This document shows, piece by piece, positions 1 to 12,200 of a stretch of DNA of 64,000 nucleotides. How positions within the stretch are numbered: position 1 is the first letter of the stretch; the number at the start of each line of letters is the position of its first letter. The notes under the pieces were generated by a model, which saw only the letters and a list, made by a program, of their open reading frames with translations, was not told where the DNA came from and searched no databases. The DNA is from Ignelater luminosus (Eukaryota > Arthropoda > Insecta > Coleoptera > Elateridae): contig VTPC01003991.1 in NCBI GenBank assembly GCA_011009095.1, positions 186,342 to 250,341 of the forward strand, read 5' to 3'. The translations under genes and the position numbers were made by a program.

Positions 1-499
1 TTTAAAAGTGTTGTCTGTTTTTTTCATTTATAAAATAGTAATCAATCGTGGAAATAAAAACAAAAGTTGATACTAATGCACATACATACATATATGCTTG
101 CCAACTTTTAAGATTACTTGACACTAGGAATTGACCAGTACCGATTGGCTATATTGATCATGGAACCAATATCGAGAAGAGATTGATATGGATCCATATA
201 AAATGGTAAGAGATGGATATTAAAAAATAGACCAGCATTATTGTAAGTACAAAGCATACATCTTTAAAAAAAACTGTCATACTCTTTAATTAGTAGGATT
301 GTAAAGTTAACCAAGAAGATTCCAATTTTTCAATCATAAAAGAGATAATGTGTCATCATTAATTCATTCTACAAAAGAAATATCTATAAATGAACAGTCT
401 TTTGTAACAGTAGTTTAAAAGCATCTTGACAATATTATTGTATGGATTTTCCTAAAGTAGAATTTGATATATACAATCCATTATACATTTTTACTAGTC

Positions 500-736
500 A
501 CTTCAACTTTTTTTTTCATTTTCAAAAGATCATGAAACACAGATATACAGTGTTTTCTGTTTTGTATCTTTACACGGCATAATTTTGAGGTTAGTATCTT
601 TCAATCAACTTGCACTTGTAAGTTCGTGTTGATTGAAAGATCCTAACCTCAAAATTATGTTATGTCAAAATTCAAAACAGAAACAGTAGATATTGCCGTT
701 TCATGATATTTCTAAAATGAAAAGAAAGTTGAAGTA
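500..736. repeat. Foldback (long inverted-repeat) element
   Basis: Two arms of about 110 bases are imperfect reverse complements around a centre near 620. The outer ends read ACTTCAACT (500-508) and AGTTGAAGT (728-736); the inner arms share TTTCAATCAAC / GTTGATTGAAA and the TTTTGAGGTTAG block. Weaker pairing continues outward to about 478 and 758. It has no coding capacity and looks like a foldback MITE. Confidence 0.75.
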
Positions 737-1364
737 AACTGTGGAAACATATAGTGGGTTGCATCTTAAATTGGTGAACCGTACTATATATTATACTTAC
801 TAGATATATTTAAAATTTCTCAATAATATAATATGTCAAATGAATGGGATGTAAAATGGCTGATGTAAATGACTGAATGAAACTAAGCACGAAATATAAC
901 GTAAATATTCTAAAATATAGAGACCAATAAGCCAATACAGTATATTCATTATTGATATCAGGCAAACAAAATCGTATCAGTTGATCTCTACTTCACATGA
1001 CACTATCAATCATTCTCAAAGTTTATATATCAAAGTCATCTTTGGTTAAAAAAACTGTTGTGACTGAGAGATTTTCAAAGTATATTTTATATGACAAATG
1101 CGACAATCTAGATGAATTAATCATAAACAAATCATTTTGTTTCTATAAGTAACTTGATTAAAAATCTTTATGAATGCATATAATTTCAGTATAATAGTGT
1201 GTTAATATTTGTAAATTAAATTAGACACAAGCTACATGCTACGCAGTGTTGTTTTTTATACTTCACGGTGTAATCAATCTCAGGGGCTTCAAGCCCTGGA
1301 TTGTTAAACACTCAGAAAGAAAGCAACTTTATGTAAATGTAATGTGTTATTGTGTTAGTTAGGG

Positions 1365-1493
1365 ATAGGCAACACATACTGCAAAATGATGGTATTTCAG
1401 AAGTAAATTCTCAATCAGCTTGATTTTCTTCATAGCTATCCTTTTACGGAGTCAACTATGGAAAATATGCTCATGCAATTTGTGTTGCCTATT
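1365..1493. repeat. Short MITE-like element with AGGCAACACA ends
   Basis: Terminal inverted repeats ATAGGCAACACA (left, from 1365) and TGTGTTGCCTAT (right, to about 1493) bound ~130 non-coding bases, with weaker similarity continuing inward. The size and structure suit a small non-autonomous DNA element. Confidence 0.55.
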
Positions 1494-1524
1494 AAGTATG
1501 TAACACAATAAAATAGGAAGACTA

Positions 1525-1937
1525 ATGCCCGGTTTCTGAAAGCAATTTATCTAACTGATAAAGTTGTGCATTCCATAAATCGCCAAAAGTTGTTTCTCAA
1601 ATGCTATGTTGTATTTATGGGACCGATAATGGCTTCACAAGTTATTGGAGCAACAGCAGATTATGGTTAAGATGAAAGTGCCGGTATAGAACGACAGTGT
1701 TATTGGAAAATGTGTAACAGTTTCAAATTATTTCACTTTTTTTAAAGTATTTTTTGTTTTTCTAGTGTTGTAAGTGCAGTAGCCACCTATCGGTTTTTCT
1801 CGTAACTACTTAAGAAACCAATACTTATAAAGTAGAGTACAATATCTTAAACAACACTTAAGAAGTTTATCAGTTCCATAAAGTTATGAATCCAATAACT
1901 ATATGATACATAACACCAGCTTTCAGAAACTGGGCAT
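1525..1937. repeat. MITE-like element with GCCC(A/G)GTTTCTGAAAGC ends
   Basis: The left end ATGCCCGGTTTCTGAAAGC is matched in reverse complement at the right end (...GCTTTCAGAAACTGGGCAT, ending about 1937). The ~410-base interior is non-coding, with patchy internal pairing such as ACTGATAAA. It is probably a non-autonomous DNA transposon; the family is not identified. Confidence 0.65.
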
Positions 1938-4900
1938 AAATAAAGAGAAAATACCACACAAATAGTAAAAAAAAATTAAAATAATAAATCACATAGAGGT
2001 ATCTATTTATGGAAGTCATTGAATTTAATTTTATGCTTTCCTAAACAGAATTGCAATAATCATAATCAGTTTTCTGATGATAATAATAACCTATGTTTTT
2101 ATTGCACAATAATTGGCAAGAAGTGCCAGTGACAGTAAAAGGGTTGCCAGTATATTAAGAAAAACAAGAAAGATGTACAATCATCACAGCCATATTGAAG
2201 AACCTTAGATGATATAATAACAACAATAACAACTGAAAAGCATTTCAGAATACTCTTTTAAACAATTTGTATATGTTGTTTATAATTAATTTAATATTTA
2301 AGTAACAATAAAGTACATGTTATTGTTATAATAGGACTGACTGTAAGATAATCTTATTAAATTTATTTCAGGATACTACAAAAGGTTAAAATTCAACAAA
2401 ATTCATAGTATGTATAGAATTTTTTAATAAGATATGAGAATATTTATGTAATCAGGGTATCATTGTAACTTTAGCTTTGGATAAAAAAAAATGATAGAAA
2501 CCAGTCACTAACTAAGCTCAATTAAATAATTAATTGTGAAAAACTAAGAGATTTTATTTTATTTCCTTATTCTTCTATCAAAGGGTAGGTAGGTACCTAT
2601 ACATAATTAAATATCTTCATGGGTCACACATCAGCTTATTTATTACTTAAATATTAACATTACTTAAAATAATGCAAGCAACGATAATACATTTTTAAAT
2701 ATTATTTTTAAAATAAATTGTTATTCAGTACATGAATCTAAAGATGCGAGAATGAATATTATGTTATGTAAAAAACCTGTATTTACCACATATTCCTTTT
2801 TGCATCTTCCGATTTACATACATTGTCCATTCTATTTGAGGCTTCCTTTTTTATTTATTAACTTATTTCTATACCCATTGTGTTCCAAAAAACCTAATTA
2901 AGTAGATCTTTATTAATCAAAAATATAATTTTTCAGTACTTACAATTAAGATATAAGACTACGTTTTATGTGCAATCGTTCAGTAACTGCAGGAAATATA
3001 CAATACATTTATAACAAGTTAATCTTATTTAAAGGGCAGTAGGTAAGTACATGTTGTATTTTATAATACAGTTTCTTTCTTTTCACAACTGTACCCAATT
3101 ATTTCTTTACCTATTTATATTCATATCTTTTTGAGGGTTAGGTTAACCTAAAAAATTACATTACAAAATAAGTTATTTCTAATATTTTTCATTTTAATGT
3201 TAGCTTTACTTGAAAAATACTAACAAGTTTTTTTTTATTGAATATAAAAAATGCTACTAATTTTTATTCGCGTGCCACCAATTCAATGGAAATACATCCA
3301 TATTGAAGAACCACTTTGGGCTGCGCTAGAATGTATTGTATGCTTCTTTCTACCCTCTTTATATTCAAAGTATTCGACAGATGGTCATATAATGTCAAAT
3401 AAGTTTAAATTAAATTTCATTTAGCCTTTTTTAGTTTTTCTTTATCTTCGTTCAATCAGTTAGTCACTGAAAGCATCAACAGATGTAGGAACAAAAGCTT
3501 TGCGTTTTTTCTGTATGTCAAACAAATTTGCCTGAGTTCATATTATAATTAAAACATAAATGAAAAGAAATTTCATAGAATTAGTTATTGTATTATTTAT
3601 TTCTGCAATAATGGTATTTTTTTCCAATTTAATTTCTAGTTTTTTATGAATCTAGATTAACTTATCTGACATATAAAAAAATGATAGCTATTGTACCTGT
3701 AACTGAGAACAGAAAAAAAAACTTTAATTAATCAATCAATTCCTCAACAGTTTTACACTGCAAATTTGACAAGAGAAGATTGAACCAAAAATAAAACACA
3801 TTCAAATAGTTAATAAAATAAATATTACATTAATTTATTTGTAGTGATTTAATTTTTCTATAAATATAAATTATTAAACAATTACATATACTGTTCCAAA
3901 ATACTGGCCCTCTTTAGATATCATATACCACATAGGATGCTTAGAAACAAAAATATATTTCACAAGGAATTTGCCAGGACCAGTTACATTTCCAATCCTC
4001 CAATTAATAGAATACTTGGATTAGCAAAACACATTACTATTGACTTATTATTTAATACAGGCACCATTAGCTTTATTCATGTTTTAAAGTTAACCACATT
4101 TGATAAAATAGTAATCTAGAAAAATGTATGTTTTAGTGAGTATTGTTAAATTTTGCTTTGTATTATTATTCTTTTGTGTAATTACAATTTCTAATTAAAA
4201 AAAAGCTACTGTTAAACATTTGGTGCTAAATTATTTTCAAGCTTATAGGTTGCAATTTTATTTGGGATCTTTTATGGAGCAAATTTTATAAAGTCGAACA
4301 CTGAAACAGTGGTTTTTACAGCTTGCATAATACTAAAACCTACCAGATGTTTCAGTACTTTTGAGCAACCTTTTATCACAGGAACTTTAAAAATATCAAC
4401 GGTTATGTAAAGAGTGTAAATCTAAAGATTTTTTTTAATTTTGTTTCATAATTTGTATCAACCTAAAACCTAGTGATGATTGTTTCTCAAAATTTTTTAC
4501 AATAGAATTTTAAGTTAGTTTCATAAACAGTGCAATCAGTAAGATTATTTAATTATTTATCAATGACAAAAGAGTACTAAGTTTAAAGCAGTTTGACTTT
4601 TTTACAAAAACATAAACAAAAACATACACTTTAAAAACAAAATAGGTATTAGTAAGTATATCTTTTTACTCAATTGCCATTCTATTATTTATTATTATTA
4701 AGTTTTAAGTACCTGTACCTACAGTTTGATATTTTTAGAAGGTGCTTATACTAATAACTTATCCTTCGTATAAACATAAATTAAAAATATTGATAAAATA
4801 AAATTGTTTTTCAAAGCTATTGTTTAAAATTCTTACAAGTGTATCTAATATAGATGTCATTTTAAAAATCATCTTAATATTCATAGAATACAACAGCAAA

Positions 4901-5639
4901 CATCAAAAGATTTTTTTTACATTAGAATTCACGACAAGCTCTTTAACAACTTCACCTACACGGGTCATGCTATATTTTGCTGATTGTATATGCATATGAA
5001 GTTGAACATTTTAAACACATACTAACACCTTGTAATTTATGAGTCTGAACTTTGAAATCGATGAGTGATGTTAGCTGATTATTGCATTATAATTATTAAT
5101 GGGAAGGTTTTTATGTCATTTAACTAGTTAGGTAGACATGAAATTAAAAAAAAAGAAAAATATATTTAACCATAAACAAAGAAAAGACATTAAGTTTTAA
5201 AACAATTACTGTCAATAACGAAAATAAATAGTCATTTTCCCTCTTTAAAAACAATAAACCTGCACCCATATCCCATAATATACTAATTAAATTCAAATCA
5301 AAATTGGTTACTTGTAAACAAGGCTTTTTATCGATTGAATTGCGTTAAATGATATGCGTTAAATTCTAATATTTCTTTTTTCATTAAAGCAGATATTTTC
5401 GAGATCTAAATATCAAGCAGCATGCAAAATATGCGTTTAAAAATAGATTCTACTAACCCCAAACCTTTACGAATGCAGTTTAGACGAGCGTGTAGGCCGA
5501 GTTACACCACTATAAGTACAACTGTGGATGAAGAACGCGACGTTTCCTGATAAACACAAAAATATTACGCATATCTGCTTATCTTTTAACTATCCAGACT
5601 TAGTCTGGACTATGTTCTCATGATCGCAACTTGAACATT

Positions 5640-6231
5640 GCTTTTTTCCCAATTTTTTTTATTATCAAGGCATCGGGACTGTCACCGCCTCTCTACAGAG
5701 TCACGTGATCGAAAATTGACAGACTACGGCGGGTCACCGGCTGCTTGGCGCCAGCAGTACTATTACAATAATCCGAGAAAAATTTAACAACACGTTTTAA
5801 TTTCGGAATACTAAACACATTTTAGTATTATGTACGTAATTGAATCGCTATAGATACTTGTACGCATTTAAATAGTAAAAATACGAAATTGATTTAATGC
5901 AAATCTCATCAAACAGTAAATATTATTGTTACAAGGTAAGCTACGTATGTCGTAGCGCTCGTAGCTCACATTTTCAGCTAGAACATTTCCAAATAAACCT
6001 TTAGGTAGTGAACAAAAGTTAGATTGTTAAATTGAGCCTTTCAATAAACTAAGTATAAATTAATAAAATAATCTGCCCTGTACCTTCTATCAAACATTAA
6101 ATATTTTTTGATATACATATTTTTATATAATTATTGAAATTTATCTTCATATCTCTGAAGTTGCTGCAAATCATCTTAAAAAAGATTCTACGACATACGT
6201 GATTTAAAACAAACTTCAATACAAACATTTT
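5640..6231 (+). promoter_or_regulatory. Putative METAP1D promoter and 5' leader region
   Basis: The composition is locally richer in G+C around 5,650-5,770. It contains a palindromic E-box GTCACGTGAT (CACGTG at 5702-5707). A consensus splice donor (AAG|GTAAGC, about 5934) upstream of the ATG could mark a non-coding first exon. No TATA box can be assigned. This is inference from position and composition only. Confidence 0.3.
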
Positions 6232-9200
6232 ATGGCGCAAATCAAAAAAAGTATAAAATTAATAAATCAATTATCTTGTAACTATAGTTACTTCAGAAAC
6301 TTCTGGACTAAAAGAAGGTATGTCTTTTTTATTTTAAGAATAATAATTTTTTAGTTATTAATATTGTTAATATTTACCTATTTAATTTACTTTTTGTTTC
6401 TTTTAGAGTAGATTTTGGGAAATACAGCATCGTAAAACCAGGAAAAGTTTCTGCCCAAAAAATCGTACCAGCCCATATAAATAAGCCTGCTTACCACGAA
6501 ACAGGAATACCCATAACGCCACCAGTTTTACCCGAAATTAAAAATGAAGAACAAATCCTGAGAATGCGCGCCAGTTGTAAACTGGCTGCGAATATTCTCA
6601 ATGAAGTTGGAAAACATATTAGGGTAATTAACGGCAATAGTTCATTCAAATTAGATCTTTTAGAAAAAATAATATTAATGTTTTGAAACTTTTAACAGTT
6701 ATGCGAACAGGGGAAAAGCGGCTATGGATCCGACATTTGATAGGCGTGACTGATGAGAATCGGTCAGGGCCGCCTTTGTTATTTAAAAAAAAAGCAAACT
6801 TTAGAAAGCTGCTCCCCCTTTCTAGCAACGGATGCCTCATTGGAGTGGCCCCGGGCTCAATCAAAATTTCCATACCTATATATATATGTGGCAGTAACTG
6901 GAGAAGGTTAGTTGTTCTTCTTTGTTATACTAGGTGAATGCACTACGTTCACATCGGATTCATAGCTGCTCGTCACAGGGGAAAGCAAATTTTAGTGATA
7001 AAGAGTTCTTTATTGTCCAAAAGAGGCTCTCCCGTTTTTTCGAATTTATAGGCAAAACTGTTGGTCATACGCAAAAATCGAAAAGGAGTGAAATGTTCCT
7101 TTTACGATATCTGCTAAAAAAGGATCTATGATCGTCAGTGATAAAAGCAACAGAATATTATGATAGCAGGGGAAGAAAGATAAAGATATTGCAGTGCAGA
7201 GCGTACCTACCATGTTTTTTAAATCTAATTTTTTCAGAAACGATGTCTAACGATATAGTGACTAATATAGTGAGGCCGCTAGGTGAAATTGTAGAGTAGA
7301 AAATACGCAATCAATCGTCAATTCTTCAATTTTCATTACTACTCGAAATTGATTTTTGAAGAGCAAATGCACATTCCTTAAATCTTGTTCCCGAACGACT
7401 CAAATAAACTGACAAACATGGACGCGCCAGAGAAGGAGCAACAATTATGGGCACCTATTTTTGATCATTGAACCTTTTTTTCTTCATAACAAATCTCGTT
7501 ACATATATGACCAACCGTTTTGTGTATAGACTCAGAAAACTATCAACGAGGGATTAGGGAGATCGAGACAGGGAAGGATGGAAACTCCTTTTACTTTTAA
7601 AATTTGTCCTTTCTGTGAGCATAATTTCAAAGCTTCAAAACCTAACTTATTTCTTCGGTCTGAACAGCTATTTGCTCTTTAATTTTTAAAAATTATTTTA
7701 GGTTGGACAAACTACTGACGAAATTGATACACTTGTTCATGAACTAACTATTAAGAATGGTGCATATCCCTCACCTTTAAATTATAAATTGTTCCCAAAG
7801 TCTGTGTGTACATCTGTAAATAATGTTGCTTGCCATGGAATTCCTGATGATAGACCTCTTGAGAATGGAGATATAATAAATGTTGATATAACAGTAAGTA
7901 TGATTTTTTATGGCTTTATTGCTGTTTTGAGACATCTTGTTTATAATAAAATATTTGATCTTAATATTCTCAAGTCTAATTTGAAAATATGAAGACGTCA
8001 AGGCGGCTAATGGAAATGACTTTATAGCATCATATTGCCAAATCTGCATCTCTCTTTTGTTTGTTTTACTACATCAAAACCACAGCATTTTTCTTCAAAA
8101 ACTGAGTTTGTTACAAAAAAGAGGTCTGATTTTATTGAAAATAAAAAATCACGAGTTCTACAACAATTAATTGAATTATATGATAACATCTGTAGAATAT
8201 TCTTGAATTGTTTGATGCTGAAACTTTCAGTAGAAATAATGTTACGTGATCAACTCGAAAAATTGACGTTTGGTGATGTGATGAATTGAAATCTTTTATG
8301 TAATTAAAGAGATAATGGTTATAATTAGCTTGAGAGAATAATTATTTTTTATTAAGACTTTTGCAAGAATGTTATCCTTTATTTTATAGCAAAAAGCCGA
8401 ACTTGAGAGTGCATCTGATTCGGTAATATTACCTCAGCATCTTAACAAAATGTAGCGAATGTAACTGACTTAGTTGATAATAGCAATAGGTGAGAGTCAA
8501 ATATGTTTTTGTGCTTTGACAAGTTTTTGGTTAAAACTTTCGTGAGACATTGAATTTCAGATGTAAACAAACATTTGCTTATGTTGTTCTTTCCAAATAA
8601 AAAGCTAGGAGATGCTACTAGATAACATTTGGGAGTTGTAGGATATTCTTTCATGTTAATTTGCTGACTTTAAAGTGAATTGTACTTTGACCACAATTAT
8701 CCTAATATGATTAATACCGGTCAGGAGGAAATCTGTCCTTTTAACTTTTTTTTTTTTTTTATAGTAACATTTAAAAAGGGAATGTTATCAAGCTGTTATA
8801 CAGCGTGGTCCTAAAAGATAATTGGTCAAAATCTGGGATTAGCTTAAACTTGTTATAAAAACGAAAGGAATTCCTAAAACTATAGGGTAAGAGTACCTAT
8901 GTCGCCACCTCGGTTTTTTGTAAGTTCATTAAGATATACATTTTAAATCAAGGTACCAACATAATATCGAAAACGTGTTTTGGAAAAAAAAGTTTATATA
9001 CAAAATGTTTCTGCATTCAAAAATTAATGTGCATGTTTTTGTTTTCGTCCTTGCTACAGTCAAGATTTCTACTGCACCATGTTCTTTCTCTGCATGTTCC
9101 AGAATTTCCTTGTCCTTGTTTTCTTTATTTTTATTTGTCTTGCATTTTTCTTTTTCCTTTTTATCTAATTTTTCCTTATTTCTTTTTTGTGCTTGATCTT

Positions 9201-12200
9201 CTTTTGCTTCAGCAATTTTCTATTTGCTATAACACTTGGTAATTTCTGTTTCTTAATTGACCTTTTGGGAGTGTTGCTTTGATCAGGGTAAATAATAATC
9301 ATCCAGTGACTCTTTTTTTGCTAGGATCATCAGTTAAGATTATATTGTCATTTCTAACAAATGTTTCTTTAACGCTGGTACAGGAGTTTTTGGTAGTCAC
9401 GTCAGACGTAAATGCTGAATCTTGATTCTCTATGTTTTAGTAGTTTCTCTGTAATCAGCAAAACTACATTACAGTTATTTTCAATTTAAACATTTTCTGT
9501 CAGATTCACATTTTCAAATAAATTACGGTGAAATTCACTTAGGTCACTATCCATAGCACTTGAAGTAAATTCAGGAAAACCAAATATAATCCTATCGCTT
9601 TCTGGATCTACATCTGTTTCATTTTCTGCTTCAATTCCTTGAGTTAAAGTTGCCAAGTATTGTAACTTAGTTTCATTTTCTTGATGTACCCCATTAATCT
9701 TTGTTTTTAAATCATCATTTTTAAATTGTAACCAAACATCATCATATAGAGATTTTGTTTCTGTTGTAACTATGTTATTCTTGAACTCGTTTAAAACAGA
9801 GATATTTATTTTTGATTTTTTGTACATTTGCATTTCTTATGGCATCTTTGAACGAAGACTCAATTATGATTTTATGCAGCATTTGTGGAACATCTTGATT
9901 GTTTAATTCTAGCCCACTATTTACTAACTTACATTTGCATTTTAGTGGCCTAAAAAAAAGCCACATCTAAGGGCTGAATTATGTGAATACAGTTTGCTAA
10001 TAAACACACTAGAATAACTTTTTCTTGGCACATCTTAGACAGAGGCAAGCTAAGATGGGAGGAATGTTTATCCTAAAAAACAATAATTGGGAGAGGGATA
10101 TTTGTTTTCTTTATGTATAAAATAAAAACATTTGCAAAATATTCAAAAAAAAAGACTCAGATGTTATCCAGTCTTTTGGACTCTTACTTCCCATATTCCA
10201 TACATGCTCAAGATCTTTCAATACTTCCGCAATAACTTCCTTAAACCAAGCACGTATTTTGCTTTTGGTATTCTGCATGCTTCACACTAAATTCTGGGTG
10301 GCTTTTCATAAAAGCATCAAACCATTTATGATCCGGTTTCAGACACTAGTTTTTCTTAACTGGACACAGTAGGCCATCTTTTGGCAAAGGAAATCTTCTT
10401 TCGGTACTGTTTAATATCCAGGATACTAGCTTGTCCTCTAGATCCTTGGATAAGTATGGCTTTCTGCCTACTTGTCCAGTAACTTCAGGAACTTTCCTGT
10501 TAATTTTGTCACATAGTGTAGAACAGGGTACATAAATGTTTTACTGGCTGTTTGCACTGTTCATACCATTTTGAATTGCTGCTAAAGCTTTACTTAGCTG
10601 GGATGGCGAATAATTAAAAAGTGTACATTTTGCCTTTGATTTAGATTTAGAGACACTCTTTTGGAGTTTTAGCCATATTATCTCTGCAAAAGAATTACTC
10701 CTATATTGTATGTGTACAAGTAAATAAAACTGTCTACTGTATAAAATGTAAATGATAACATTAAGAAAACAATATACCAAATCTCACCATGCTACTGGCA
10801 ACAAATCGAATTGTTAATATACACTATAATTTTGTCAGTGTTATGTTTTGTTGTGAACATTTACAATCCAAATCATTTAATATAATATAATTTTACAAGA
10901 TACTACATAAATCTAGTCACTAAGAAAAGAATACTACATGTCTTGTAACATTCTTGACAACACACTAAACACCATGTGAAATTAAAAATGGCAGCAACTG
11001 ATATTCCTTTTGCTATAAGAATATGTACTCTTCTTGTGATTAGTATCATAACATAACCTAATTGTGTCACTGCCGGCTTAATAGTTTTAAAATGCAGATA
11101 TAAGATATAAATACCCACCATTGATAGAAATACATAAATTAATTCTACAACAAAAATTGATGATTCCTAATACAATTTTCCTGAATCATGAAAACTGAAT
11201 ATAGAATTCTTCTTCAAGTTATCTTCCAGGTTCTTGTCAAATAATTTGGTAAGATCTGTAAGTTGTAATTTCAAGGAAGACAAAATTATTTTTGTTTTTC
11301 TAGAATTTATAAAGCACACAAAGTTCGTTCTTTTCGAAATATAAGTGGCAACATGGCTACAGTATGTTCTAGGGAGAGAAGAAAAGATAGGTTAAATTTT
11401 AAGAGCAAATACTTGTCACCAAGTTCTGTCATTTCATGAATATACAAACCCTGCGTTTGGTAAGGTACATCTGACAGCTATTTTTACTAAGGATGGTCTC
11501 TTGTTCTTGTCACTCAAATAAAAATTCAGATTTGAGTGACAAAAACAAGAGACGATTTCGAGCAAAAACAGCTGTCAGAGGTTCTTACCGAACGCAGGGA
11601 AAATGGAAATGGAAGATAAGATAAAAATATACAGTGTGTCCACATTTCAATGTTCACTATTGGGATCTCGGAAATTGTAAGAGATACGAAGTTGATTTAA
11701 TTAGAAAAGATTCGGCTATTTTGGAGATCAATTTACTTATGTTTTTGTTGTTTCAAAAAAGTTCACGGCTTACTAGATATTTGCTAAAAACGAAATTATC
11801 TTATTCTTTTTTTTAAATAAAAAGCATTTCCCACTTAGTGTGCCATGGCTTTAAACATATGAAAATCATTGATTTTTGTCAGATAAATTACATTTGTTAT
11901 GTAACAAATAAGCAGCTAATGCTCCATAAAAGCGTAGTTATTTTGTTTTAGCAATTTTTGCATAACAAATGAATTTCTTTGATAAAACTCCACGACTTTG
12001 TGTGTTAGATGTCATGGCACACTATGATGAAAAATGATTTTCACTTCATAACTTGGTAAAACAAAAGAATAGCCATGTCAAACCATGTATCACTGAAAGC
12101 ATTTAAGGCGTGCAGGGATTTACGTTTCACTGCCAAAGTAAAACAAAAAAGTTTTCGAGTAAATTCTCTAAAACACCCTCTTTGCTGTTCTTTTCTATCT

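Larger units (their letters stand above)
1..6231. other. AT-rich spacer upstream of METAP1D
   Basis: No convincing coding exon was found on either strand; the only open frame near 60 codons (3937-4119) has no recognisable domain and is probably chance. The stretch holds three inverted-repeat elements, listed separately, and long A/T runs. The last ~750 bases are less AT-rich and probably contain the METAP1D promoter and 5' leader. Confidence 0.6.

Noticed and set aside
3937..4119. 60-codon open frame upstream of METAP1D
   Set aside because: Chance-length frame in AT-rich DNA without homology or splice context that I can recognise.
6683..7131. Open frames and a CTGATGAG motif near 6,747 resembling a hammerhead ribozyme core
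   Set aside because: No matching GAAA box or cleavage-site strand could be placed, and the frames have no recognisable protein features.
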